A stretch of 19,072 nt of DNA from an uncultured Corynebacterium sp. (lineage in GTDB: Bacteria; Actinomycetota; Actinomycetes; Mycobacteriales; Mycobacteriaceae). Shown here one piece after another: positions 1 through 7,813 of the stretch. Every line of letters starts with the position of its first letter. The first letter of the stretch is position 1. The stretch is from contig NZ_CAMIAN010000036.1 in the NCBI RefSeq assembly GCF_946221155.1, positions 1-19,072 on the forward strand. Reading direction: 5' to 3'. Below the pieces are notes generated by a model, which ran no database searches, was not told the origin of the DNA, and saw only the letters and a program-made list of their open reading frames with translations. Position numbers and translations under genes: made by a program.

Positions 1-924
1 GGAGGGACGCGGTGGGGCGTCAATAATCTCGAAAATTCGATCCGCACACGGTTGGGTGACGTGCACATTGACCAGCATCCCCGCTGCCATGCGAGTAAGT
101 CGGGCGAGCATGGTGATGAACGTGGAGACCGCCAGGAAATCACCAACACTGATCGCCCCGCGCATGGCGAGCCAGCCGCCCAGCGCGATCGCTGCCACCA
201 ACGCCACGTTTGGCAGGGCAGACAGTGCGGGCTGGAAGATGGCACTGAGCTTGCCTACGCGCATGTTGATGCCGTACTGCCGGGCGGATTCTCGCCTGTA
301 GCGGCCTATCTCGCGCGGCTCCTGAGCGAAGTTCTTCATCACCTGCACTCCGGACACTGTGCGTTCGACTTGCTCCGCTATCACCGCCGCTTCGCGTTGC
401 GAGGCTATTGACGGGCCGTACAGCTTCGTGCGTGAGGTATACGCCACGGCGAAAAGCAGCGGGATCTGCACCGCAATAATCCCGGCGATGGGCGGGGAAA
501 TCCACAGCACCACGGCGAAGATCAGCACAAGTTCGAGCATGCTGGAAGCCATCAGCGGGAGCATCGCGACCATGCCCTGCACCTTCGTCAGGTCCGTGAT
601 GGTGCGCGAAATCACCTGGCCGGTACCGAAAGATCGCGCTGCATCCTCATCGACCGCCTGGATCGACGCAAACATCCGGGTGCGCAGGCTGTGCTGAGCG
701 CGCACACTAAACGTGCCAGATAGAAAGCGCCGCAACGCCTGCGTAACGAAACGCACGCAGGCTACCGCCACCAGCAATCCGATCGCGCGCGTACTGCCAT
801 CCACGGACGCGCCCGCGAGTAGCGGCAACAGCAGCTCAACCGTGGGCAAGAGCACGGAGAAAACCACCACGGCGGCGAATAACCGCCGATGGCGCCGGGC
901 GGATTCTCGGATGACTCTGAACAC
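1..924 (-). CDS. ABC exporter, transmembrane domain (partial, C-terminus outside window)
   Basis: The minus strand is open from a GTG at 924 to the window edge, giving 308 residues with no stop. The first ~60 residues carry basic clusters and hydrophobic stretches (FAAVVVFSVLLPTVELLLPL, then AIGLLVAVACVRF). Further on are FGTGQVISRTITDLTKVQGM, then MLELVLIFAVVLWISPPIAG and IIAVQIPLLFAVAY. QREAAVIAEQVERTVSGVQV and MKNFAQEPREIGRYR form the usual coupling region, and GAISVGDFLAVSTFITML is the last helix before the linker. This order is that of a type-I ABC exporter (MsbA/LmrA class) membrane domain. The nucleotide-binding domain should follow but lies outside the window, so substrate and the presence of a fused ATPase cannot be judged. 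An in-frame TTG at 954 is an alternative start. It begins 41 bases after the EcsC-like gene and probably shares its transcript. Confidence 0.85.
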   Translation of the reverse strand, partial: MFRVIRESARRHRRLFAAVVVFSVLLPTVELLLPLLAGASVDGSTRAIGLLVAVACVRFVTQALRRFLSGTFSVRAQHSLRTRMFASIQAVDEDAARSFGTGQVISRTITDLTKVQGMVAMLPLMASSMLELVLIFAVVLWISPPIAGIIAVQIPLLFAVAYTSRTKLYGPSIASQREAAVIAEQVERTVSGVQVMKNFAQEPREIGRYRRESARQYGINMRVGKLSAIFQPALSALPNVALVAAIALGGWLAMRGAISVGDFLAVSTFITMLARLTRMAAGMLVNVHVTQPCADRIFEIIDAPPRPS

Positions 925-965
925 GCCGATGATTCTAACGTGGAGGTCGGACAACCCCCGGCGAG

Positions 966-1733
966 CTAGAAGATCTCGTCGGCCTCGCGGATGAAGACAT
1001 GCACGTTGTCGACCATGCGCTCTGCGATCTTGCGGTTAGCCTTCGCACCTAGGTAAGCGCCGACGCCAAACGGCAGAACCTTTTTGAACATTGCGCCGCC
1101 GAAGCTCTTGCGTACCTGGCGAAATGCGAAGCGTCCGAGGATGTTGTTGGCCTGCTTTAACTCGACGGAACTGGTTTTGCGCAGCTTGCGCGCACCGCGC
1201 AGCCGGTTAGCTGCCTGCAGCGAGCTAAAGGTGCGATCCTCGGCCAGTGCCTGTACCAACTCCTTGGCCGTAGCCCCAGAGATCGCCAGATACACCACCG
1301 CACGGCGCGTCTCTTCCTTGGAAATATCGATGCCATTCAACTCGGCGGAGGCCAGGGCATACAGCGCACAAACCTCAATAAGTAACGCGGATTCCGCGGC
1401 AATTCCCGCCAAGGAGAGCAAAGTACCCACGCCCGGAACGGCGGCCACGCCACCGGTGCCCGCGCCGGAACCCGTGGCCAGATTCTTAAAGTGCGTGTCC
1501 AGAACTTCCTGTCGGCGCTGCGGCGTGGCGTCACCATGCTTCTGCTCAATCTTTGCCACATAGGACCTGATCAGCGGCTCCTGGATAGAGACCGTGCGGT
1601 CGATGGCTCCGAAGAAACGGCGAGCGATTGGGCCGGAGGGGTACGGTGCATGCCGAGCCTGCTGAATGAGCTCAGAGGTAGCCGTGGCCTCGTCGCGCGG
1701 TTGATCGGACTTGCCGAAGTTGAGAATTCCCAT
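966..1733 (-). CDS. EcsC-like membrane-associated protein
   Basis: This encodes 255 residues from ATG 1733 (MGILNFGKSDQPRDE). The frame stays open upstream, but that extension overlaps the divergent esterase and is unlikely to be used. A polar N-terminal third leads to a glycine/alanine-rich hydrophobic segment (GTGGVAAVPGVGTLLSLAGI, residues ~105-125) and a second one (ALLIEVCALYALA). The C-terminus has KKVLPFGVGAYLGAKANRKI before an amphipathic end. This glycine-rich pattern, and the 'LPFGVGAxxGAxxNRxIAERM' ending, resemble the EcsC family, whose biochemical role is poorly defined. In Bacillus EcsC is encoded beside the EcsAB ABC transporter, and here the gene also precedes an ABC protein, but that one is of a different type. 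No strong Shine-Dalgarno precedes the ATG. The family call is by pattern only; a conserved actinobacterial protein of unknown function is the fallback. Confidence 0.65.
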   Translation of the reverse strand: MGILNFGKSDQPRDEATATSELIQQARHAPYPSGPIARRFFGAIDRTVSIQEPLIRSYVAKIEQKHGDATPQRRQEVLDTHFKNLATGSGAGTGGVAAVPGVGTLLSLAGIAAESALLIEVCALYALASAELNGIDISKEETRRAVVYLAISGATAKELVQALAEDRTFSSLQAANRLRGARKLRKTSSVELKQANNILGRFAFRQVRKSFGGAMFKKVLPFGVGAYLGAKANRKIAERMVDNVHVFIREADEIF

Positions 1734-1808
1734 GGGCACCAACAGTAGGCCAAAAGTTCGCAGCCGGTAGGGGATGCGCTTGCTCGACCGTCGGTAGGCG
1801 CTAGAGCT

Positions 1809-1814
1809 TAGGAT
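1809..1814 (+). promoter_or_regulatory. Candidate -10 box for the esterase gene
   Basis: TAGGAT at 1809-1814 fits the corynebacterial -10 pattern (TAnnaT-like). Transcription would begin near 1820-1822, at or just before the GTG at 1821 and ATG at 1824. No Shine-Dalgarno is visible, so a leaderless transcript is suggested. No clear -35 box is seen. Confidence 0.3.
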
Positions 1815-1820
1815 AGTGAA

Positions 1821-3335
1821 GTGATGAATCAGGACGGCGTACGCGTAGAGACCACGGGAGGGGTCGTCCACGGAATCAAGGTAGATGGCGTGCGTACGTG
1901 GCGTGGCATCCCATTCGGTTCCGCGGAACGCTGGAAGGCACCACACCCGGTGCGCTGGCAGGGTGAGTGGCCGGCGGCAGACTACGGGAACGTCGCACCA
2001 CAGACGGCCTACAACTGGAAAGACGAGGTCATCGGCGACGAAGATTGCCTGAACCTAGACGTTGTTAGACCCGACTCGGACGAAAAGTTGCCGGTTGTGG
2101 TGTTCCTGCACGGAGGCGGGTTCTTTGCCGGGGCCTCCCACACCGCAGTGCTGCGCGGACATAACTTCGCGAAGGAACTGGATGTGGTGTACGTCGCTCT
2201 TAACTTCCGGCTCGGCACGCTAGGTTACGTGGACATGAGCTCCCTGGACGTCCCCGACGCAGTGAGCTGCGAACCCAACCCCGCTACCCGCGACCAGCTC
2301 CTGGCGCTGGAGTGGGTGCGGGAAAACATCGCGAGGTTCGGCGGTGACCCGGACAATGTGGTTCTGATGGGCGAATCCGCGGGCGGAACCTCCGCCGCCG
2401 CCTTGATGGCCATCCCTGCGGCTCGTGGACTTTTTCACCGAGTGATTCTGCAGTCGGCGCCCGTGATGAGCGTGCACACCAACGCGCAATCGAACCTCTG
2501 GGCGCGCAAACTTACGCAGTATTCCGGATTAGTTCCGCGCACAACAACCATCGCCGAATTACGCGCCGTGCCTTTCGCCGACGTGGTGCGCGCCGGGCAG
2601 CAGATGTTGTGGCGGGGCGGCGGGCTACGCGAAATGAATATGGCATTCGGCATCGCCGTCGACGGGAAACTGCTCGCCGACCACCCTTTGGGAATCTTCG
2701 AGCGCGCTGAGCACCAGCGGATTCCACTGCTCATCGGGACCAACAACGACGAACTTTCGGCCGCCCAGATGCTGTTTTTCTCTAAGTCCGCGCGGATAAG
2801 AGCTGCTCGGACGATGTTGCGCGCTCACGATCCGGCTCTGGCTGAGCAGATTGAGGCCGCTTATGGGGACATTGGGCGCCGCGGGGTCTTTGCGCAGATG
2901 CTTGCCGACGCTGTGTTCTGGGCGCAGACCATCCGGCTCGCCGAGCTACATCAGGCCGCCGGGGCGCCCGTGTGGATGTATCGATTCGACTACGCGCCCG
3001 CGATGTTGCGTCGGCTTGGGGTGGGTGCGATGCATTCGATGGAGCTATCGGCTCTTTTCGGTGACGCCAAGTCCTCGAAGGCCAGCTTCGTTTTAGGCGG
3101 GGAGATGGCCGTGGTTTCCGAGCATATGCAGCGGGCATGGAAGAGCTTTATCTGGGGTTCGGATCCGGGATGGCAGCCCTATACGTCGGAGAGCCGCGCG
3201 ACGCAGGTGTTCGAGAGGGAAATGAGGTTGGAAGAAGATCCCCGCGCGGAGTTTCGCCAGGTATGGGAGAAGTTCGACATGCGGGGCTGGGATGGCGATG
3301 AGAGTTCCGTGGCGATGCCCAGGCCGGGCCGGTAG
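1821..3335 (+). CDS. Type-B carboxylesterase (para-nitrobenzyl esterase family)
   Basis: This 504-residue alpha/beta hydrolase has all the marks of the type-B carboxylesterase family. GIPFGSAERW near residue 30 is the usual N-terminal motif. EDCLNLDV (74-81) holds the conserved Cys. HGGGFFAG (97-104) forms the oxyanion hole. GESAGG (184-189) gives the nucleophile Ser186, GTNNDE the likely acid Glu311, and GAMHSMEL the likely His405. Length matches the usual ~500 residues. No signal peptide is visible, so it is probably cytoplasmic and hydrolyses carboxyl esters of unknown identity. The start is GTG 1821 or ATG 1824; neither has a good ribosome site, and a -10-like box just upstream suggests a leaderless message. 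It is divergent from the EcsC-like gene and stands alone. Confidence 0.9.
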   Translation: MMNQDGVRVETTGGVVHGIKVDGVRTWRGIPFGSAERWKAPHPVRWQGEWPAADYGNVAPQTAYNWKDEVIGDEDCLNLDVVRPDSDEKLPVVVFLHGGGFFAGASHTAVLRGHNFAKELDVVYVALNFRLGTLGYVDMSSLDVPDAVSCEPNPATRDQLLALEWVRENIARFGGDPDNVVLMGESAGGTSAAALMAIPAARGLFHRVILQSAPVMSVHTNAQSNLWARKLTQYSGLVPRTTTIAELRAVPFADVVRAGQQMLWRGGGLREMNMAFGIAVDGKLLADHPLGIFERAEHQRIPLLIGTNNDELSAAQMLFFSKSARIRAARTMLRAHDPALAEQIEAAYGDIGRRGVFAQMLADAVFWAQTIRLAELHQAAGAPVWMYRFDYAPAMLRRLGVGAMHSMELSALFGDAKSSKASFVLGGEMAVVSEHMQRAWKSFIWGSDPGWQPYTSESRATQVFEREMRLEEDPRAEFRQVWEKFDMRGWDGDESSVAMPRPGR

Positions 3336-3514
3336 TTCGGGTACGGGGAGAACGGACATGACGAGCCCAGGGTTGGGCATGGCACCCGACGGGTTTGGTG
3401 TGGAGACGCGCTTTCCAGGATCGGGCTACTATGGTGCCCAAGTCTCGGAATGCACGATCGCTTCGGACTGAAACACCTCATAAAACACTAGGAAATACTA
3501 GGGAGACGTTGGCT

Positions 3515-4303
3515 GTGGGTTTCTACGAGGACATTGCTCAGGCACTGGATACTGAGGGGATTGAGTCGCGAGTAAACGACGACATGTTGTTCGTACCGAT
3601 CGCCCCGGAACTGGAGATCCATTTCCAGCAGATCGAGCAGACGAGCACCACGACAGGCATCAACTCGGCGAATGTGTTCATGGCCAAGGGAGAGCTCGAT
3701 GAGGTCGCTGGCATTGAAGAGTTCGAGGACACGCTGGTGGGCGTGGTGTTCTCCGTCGAGGCTGCTGTGGCTGTGGTGGCTCAATACATTGCTACTGACC
3801 AGTGCATTACCGTGTTGCACGACCTGTTGGAGGGCACCGACGATCGCATTTCCGACCTGGAGTTTGAGCAGGATCTGATTGAGCCGATGCTGGTGCGCGC
3901 AGAGGTGGGCAATGGTTCCCTCATCACAGTGATGCTGGGCTCCGGTACTGATGAACCCGAAGCGACCGTGAAGTTTGTGACCTTCGGCGAAGAGTACGAC
4001 GAGCTTGTAGCCCAAGCTGAGGCCGAGCTGGATAGCGACGAGGCCCTCAGCGACTTCGAGCGCGAAGTGATGTACCAGAACGTCCTTGAGGATGCCGCCG
4101 AGATGACCCAGGAGGTTCTGGAACTGGGTACCTTCACGGACTTTGATCAACTCTTTGACGCCTTAGCGGTCGCACAAGTGCAGGCTACCGAGTGGGAAGA
4201 GCTGTTGGTCCCGCTGGAGGACGAGTTCGATTACTACGACGAAGATTTTGAGGATGAGTTTGAGGATGAAGACGAAGCGGAAGACACGGAAGGCACGGAC
4301 TAG
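3515..4303 (+). CDS. Unrecognised protein with strongly acidic C-terminal tail
   Basis: I start this at GTG 3515 (VGFYEDIAQALDTEGIESRV), which has GGGAG at 3501-3505; the frame is open further upstream but shows basic, non-protein-like composition there. The product is 262 residues. The first ~130 form a mixed alpha/beta region that reads like small chaperone-like YbjN-type folds (DIAQALDTEGIESRV, then LFVPIAPELEIHFQQI), but I cannot confirm this. Residues ~170-235 are helical and rich in Glu/Asp/Ala. The last ~30 residues are nearly all Asp/Glu with Phe and Tyr (EDEFDYYDEDFEDEFEDEDE). No signal peptide or membrane segment is evident. A protein-binding or nucleic-acid-mimicking role is possible for the tail but is only a guess. 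An opposite-strand frame over the same region looks like a shadow. Confidence 0.75.
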   Translation: MGFYEDIAQALDTEGIESRVNDDMLFVPIAPELEIHFQQIEQTSTTTGINSANVFMAKGELDEVAGIEEFEDTLVGVVFSVEAAVAVVAQYIATDQCITVLHDLLEGTDDRISDLEFEQDLIEPMLVRAEVGNGSLITVMLGSGTDEPEATVKFVTFGEEYDELVAQAEAELDSDEALSDFEREVMYQNVLEDAAEMTQEVLELGTFTDFDQLFDALAVAQVQATEWEELLVPLEDEFDYYDEDFEDEFEDEDEAEDTEGTD

Positions 4304-4339
4304 CTTGTCTCCGTTGCTTTAGCAGCGCTCCGCTTAGGG

Positions 4340-4358
4340 GTGTCCCTATGTTTTGTCA
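4340..4358 (+). repeat. IS110 right-end copy of a 19-bp near-repeat
   Basis: GTGTCCCTAT, four variable bases, then TGTCA. The same pattern with identical spacing occurs at 5781-5799 (15 of 19 positions match). In transposase orientation this sits at the proposed right end of the element. Confidence 0.6.
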
Positions 4359-4418
4359 CGCGTCAGGCCGACGTTGACGAGAACAGTCTTGGGAGTAGCT
4401 TCTTAGGCGTGCCTAGGC

Positions 4419-4451
4419 GCCGACCAGCGTGTGCTGGTCGGCTTCGTTTTT
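4419..4451 (+). terminator. Rho-independent terminator facing into the IS110 transposase
   Basis: A perfect 10-bp stem (GCCGACCAGC at 4419-4428 with GCTGGTCGGC at 4433-4442, loop GTGT) is followed by TTCGTTTTT on the plus strand. It would end plus-strand transcription from the acidic-protein gene. If the IS boundary proposed at 4340 is right, the hairpin belongs to the IS and protects it from antisense read-through. Confidence 0.75.
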
Positions 4452-4456
4452 GGGCT

Positions 4457-5673
4457 TTATGCGGCGACGGGGCGTGGCGGGATTTCGCGGAAGAACTCCT
4501 TGTTTTTCAGCATTGCGTAGATGACATTGCATCGGCGTCGTGCCAGGCAGATGACTGCTGCGTTGTGGCGTTTTCCTTCAGTGCGTTTGCGTTCGTAATA
4601 CCGCCGTGACGGTTCGTGGCTGCGGATAACCGCGAATGCGGAGTAGAACAAGGCGTTTTTCAGTCGTTTATTGCCTGACCGTGCTGGGAAGAACTCACCT
4701 CTGATTGACGAACCTGATCGTCTAGTGACGGGCGCTATTCCAGCATAGGCAGCTAAGTGGCCAGCACTATCGAAGTCGGATCCATCACCGATCGCAAGAA
4801 GGATCTGCGCTGCGGTCTTGATGCCGACTCCGGGCATACTCGATCCAAGACCTCACAAAGAGGGAAATCAGCGAGCATCTCTTCAACCTGTTCAGCGATG
4901 GTGTTTCGTTGCTCTTTGAGGGCCTTGATGTTTGCAGCCAGTTGAGGAATTACTAACTCGGCGGCATCGCTTCCAGGCACGGTGACTGTTTGAGCTTTCA
5001 GTGCTGCAAAAATGTCGTCTACCAGTGGGGTGGGGTCTTTACGTGTGTGCTTGATCATCCAGTTCAACACTCGTTGGTATCCGGCTCTTTTTAGCCCCTG
5101 CGGTCCCTTGTAATGGATCAATAATTCCAGGATCGGCGTGCGAGTCAGGGTGCTACCAGCAAAAACTCGTTCCAGGCTGGGATAGATCTGGGTGAGGATA
5201 CTGCGAAGTCGATTGACAGTGCGAGTGCAATCGCGGGCGATGTCATCATCGAAGCCGGACAGCATCTTTAGGGCGGAAAGTACCTCATCATTGCGGTCGA
5301 CGGCACGTAGCGTGTGGGGCATTGTGCGGGCGGTGTCGGCGATGATGAATGCGTCGCGTTTGTCTGTTTTTGCACGCCCCGGATAGAGATCTGCAGCTTT
5401 GCGCATCGCAAGACCTGGCAGGTATCCGACTTCGCAACCGCAGTCCCGGGCTACAGCAATTGGTAGTGCGCCGATGGTGTTGGGTTGGTCGACGATCACG
5501 AGTACGGTGCCAAGCTCCTGAAGCTGGTGAAAAACGCCTGCTAGTTCGGATTCGAGTTGGGGCAACGGTTTGTCGAAGACCTTGTTGCCATCACGGTCTA
5601 GGGCGCAGGCGTGGGGTTCAGATTTGCCGACGTCTAGGCCGAGGAATATGTCGATGGAATGCTCCGGAGACAT
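4457..5673 (-). pseudogene. IS110-family transposase, frameshifted
   Basis: The N-terminal part starts at ATG 5673 and has the DEDD RuvC-like motifs of IS110: LGLDVGK (Asp14), VIVDQPNTIGAL (Asp62 in the second acidic position), and KTDKRDA (Asp104, Asp107). It reads normally to CEVLDR, near 4840. The C-terminal Transposase_20 part continues in another frame from MPGVGIKTAAQ (4837) through AGIAPVTRRSG and GNKRLKNALF to the TAA at 4457. One base missing between about 4838 and 4846 explains the switch. Joined, the product would be about 405 residues, normal for the family. No slippery heptamer is visible at the junction and IS110 transposases are normally a single frame, so I read this as an inactivating deletion, or a sequencing error, rather than programmed frameshifting. 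The Tnp20 serine region lies in the shifted half. Confidence 0.9.
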
Positions 5674-5760
5674 GATGAGCTTTTAGAAAACGAGATGGGT
5701 ATGGCGTTGTTCCAGTCGCTGGCGTTGTGACCTTCGTTGCAAGCACCCCCGTTACAAAGA

Positions 5761-5893
5761 GACCTAGTTTGAAACTGGTCGTGTCCCTATCAGCTGTCAT
5801 CGAAAGTCCTGGCACCCGGCGGCAACACCCTCCGGATTATGGAAACTACAGGGCAAGTAAGCCATACCGGGACCAGCGACTATCCCCATTATC
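5761..5893 (-). ncRNA. Candidate IS110 bridge RNA (seekRNA) region
   Basis: IS110 elements are known to make a bridge RNA from the non-coding end upstream of the transposase, with loops that match donor and target. Here, read on the minus strand, there is first a stem (TATGG/CCATA, arms 5862-5866 and 5838-5842) enclosing a 19-nt loop. Next comes a segment (5799-5781) matching the right end of the element at 15 of 19 positions, as a left donor guide should. A tight hairpin follows (5780-5761, GACC-AGTT pairing with AACT-A-GGTC). The order, target-type loop then donor-type match then 3' hairpin, fits the IS110 model. Transcript ends are guesses; no expression evidence exists here. Confidence 0.4.
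5781..5799 (+). repeat. Internal copy of the IS110 right-end 19-bp near-repeat
   Basis: GTGTCCCTAT, CAGC, TGTCA: matches 4340-4358 in sequence and spacing, same orientation, so these are not terminal inverted repeats. It lies in the non-coding region upstream of the transposase, directly beside the 5761-5780 hairpin. Confidence 0.6.
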
Positions 5894-5901
5894 AGGGACA
5901 C

Positions 5902-6194
5902 TCACAAGGTAACGGGCGGGGTAAGAGAGTAGTAAATCTTGTAGTTTCTAGCCTGAGTCGTTCTTACGTCACATAGCCTTATGTATAAGTCTATGAGGAA
6001 TACTTTGGTTGATGCCCCTAAGCATATGAAGGTGATCTCTATAACCTATTCTAGTATCGCGAGGGAAAGTGTTTTAGTTAGCCCAGTAGAGACGGTGGAA
6101 TATAGGAATTCGACCGTATCGGCTGCGATGAGTTCTAATCTCGAGACCAAGAGCTTCACTTGTTCTTAAAAGAGATAGATAGGCTGTCTGGAAA
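5902..6194. other. AT-richer non-coding stretch between IS110 and the dprE1 homologue
   Basis: I find no supported gene here. A 62-codon plus-strand frame (5981-6169) and several short minus-strand frames exist, but none has a ribosome site or a recognisable motif. The base composition resembles the dprE1 homologue rather than the GC-rich flanks, so this may be decayed DNA from the same transferred segment. Confidence 0.4.
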
Positions 6195-7603
6195 TTAGTC
6201 AAGTTCAAGCCGTCTAGCCATATCTGACATAAATAGACTTTCGGGGTCTACACGTCGCCGTATTTCTTTCCACTCCTCAATGCGTGGATACATAGCGTGA
6301 AAGTCGGTAGCGGAAACTCGGGAGTCTTTGGCGGTATAGACTCGTCCTCCAAACTCCATTACTCGCTTATCCAGGGAGGTAAGAAACGCATCCAGTCCTG
6401 GCTTCGGAGGGAAATCGAGGGCAACGTTCCATCCTTCCATCGGGAAGCTTAAAGGCGCTCTGTTTCCTGGTCCGAAAAATTTAAATACATTCAGGGCTGA
6501 CCAATGTCCCGAGGCTTGGATGTCCCGAATTATCTTCTTGAACTCGTCTAGCGCAGAAGGTGGTACCAAAAATTGGTACTGGTTAAATCCTGCTGGGCCA
6601 TATAGTCTATTCCATTCACCAACAAGGTCTAAGGGATGGTAAAATTGAGTTAAGTTTTGCACCAAATTTCGCCCTCGTCGAGGAGTTTTATAATAGTAAA
6701 CTCGAGATACTAGGGTGAAGTTAAACCAATTTGCCAAACCATTTGGAAAAATGTCCGGCACATCAAAAAGTTTCGGTGCATCGAAGGCCAGTGGGTTTTT
6801 TGCTTTTTCGGGGGCTAGTTCTTCTAACTGGTCAAGTGTGGCTAGGGAACCTCTGGCCAATGCGGCTCTTCCTAAGTGTGGCTCTCCAATGATTGAGTCG
6901 AACCATGCTGAGGAATACGTGTAGGAAGCCTCGGATCCGTCTGTGTGCTTCTCCACAGTCTCGTCAAGACTATCGGTCCTATCGGTATCAACAATGAAGT
7001 ATGCGGTTTCGGTCTTGGTCATCCGCACCCATACTTTTAGGATGATGCCAGTTAGGCCAATTCCACCGACTGTTGCCCAAAATATTTCACCGTTAGGGTC
7101 ATCTTCGGTGCCCTCTGGTTCAAGAGTAAGTACGGAGCCATCGGCTATTAGGAGCTCCATTCGAACGATGTGATCGCCGAATGAGCCGGTAGAGTGATGA
7201 TTTTTTCCGTGGATATCGCAGGCAATTGCGCCACCAACTGTAACTTCGCGTGTGCCGGGTAGGACGGGGACCCATAGCCCGAAGGGAAGGGCTACTTGCA
7301 TGAGGTAGTCAAGGCTGACTCCGGCATCCATAACCATGATGCCTGTTTCTCTGTCTACAGAGTAGATCTGGTTAAAACGCGAAAGATCAATCACGGATCC
7401 TCCAGCATTTTGAGCTGGGTCGCCGTAGGAGCGTCCCAAACCCCTAGTAATTAATCCCCGATCACTTTGTTTGTAGCTAGGATCCGCTATTTTTCGAGTG
7501 CCTTTTTTATATCTGAGCTTGAGGTAGCTTCATATACGGTTGAGACGGAAGGCATTCGGCGTCCAAAGCCGGATAATGTCTTTTTTGATGTATTTAAGCT
7601 CAC
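6195..7603 (-). pseudogene. dprE1: DprE1-type decaprenylphosphoryl-ribose oxidase homologue, frameshifted near its N-terminus
   Basis: DprE1 is the FAD enzyme that oxidises decaprenyl-phosphoryl-ribose on the way to the arabinose donor of the cell wall. From the FAD motif GRSYGDPAQN (7436 downward) to the TAA at 6195 the protein closely follows M. tuberculosis DprE1: LPFGLWVPVLPGTREVTVGG, ACDIHGKNHHSTGSFG, QNLTQFYHPLDLVGEWNR, YGPAGFNQYQF, YTAKDSR and SDMARRLEL. The missing N-terminus is present in the next frame, from GTG 7603 (VSLNTSKKTLSGFGRRMPSV) to GCACTCGAAAAATAG, where an A5 run (7490-7494) creates a stop. One extra A restores a 469-residue protein, close to the 461 of M. tuberculosis. 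An internal TTG at 7439 would lose about 55 residues. The Cys387 equivalent is Ala (WNVALDF, codon 6422-6420). The gene is AT-richer than its neighbours and no dprE2 or aftA lies nearby, so it looks like an acquired paralogue. Confidence 0.85.
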
Positions 7604-7813
7604 TTGTGATGCTTCTTTCTTCTGGAGAGCGAGAATAGCTCAAGAGGACTACTGAATGATGTTAGGCGGTGAACGACAGAATGTGTGTCTGTGATTGGCG
7701 TGTCGCGGGAAGGTTAGATCTGCCTTTTGGGTACTGATCAGCTGCGTGCAGGAGGGTGATGCTGATCCATATTATTTTTATGGAGTTTGTGCTTGATTTT
7801 TTGGGGATTTCAA

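Larger units (their letters stand above)
4340..5901 (-). mobile_element. IS110-family insertion sequence (boundaries proposed)
   Basis: The element is defined by an IS110-type transposase (minus strand, 4457-5673) with a long non-coding region upstream of it (about 230 bp) and a shorter one downstream. I place the ends at the short inverted match GTGTCCCT (4340-4347) and AGGGACAC (5894-5901), giving about 1.56 kb, normal for the family. IS110 elements usually lack long terminal inverted repeats and target-site duplications, and I see none. The exact ends are inferred; they could lie several bases further out. The transposase is frameshifted, so this copy is probably immobile on its own. Confidence 0.6.

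Noticed and set aside
3362..3380. Terminator after the esterase gene
   Set aside because: GCCCA-GGGT-TGGGC can pair, but the stem is only five bases and no T-run follows.
3488..4150. Long minus-strand frame (220 codons) opposite the acidic-protein gene
   Set aside because: It is a His/Leu/Val-rich mirror of the acidic plus-strand gene, with no motif. The plus-strand gene has a ribosome site and protein-like composition.
4753..4848. Programmed ribosomal frameshifting in the IS110 transposase
   Set aside because: No slippery heptamer or downstream structure is evident at the junction and IS110 enzymes are normally encoded in one frame, so a deletion is simpler.
5981..6169. Short plus-strand frame (62 codons) in the AT-rich stretch
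   Set aside because: There is no ribosome site, no motif and no conserved neighbour. Such a length is expected by chance in this composition.
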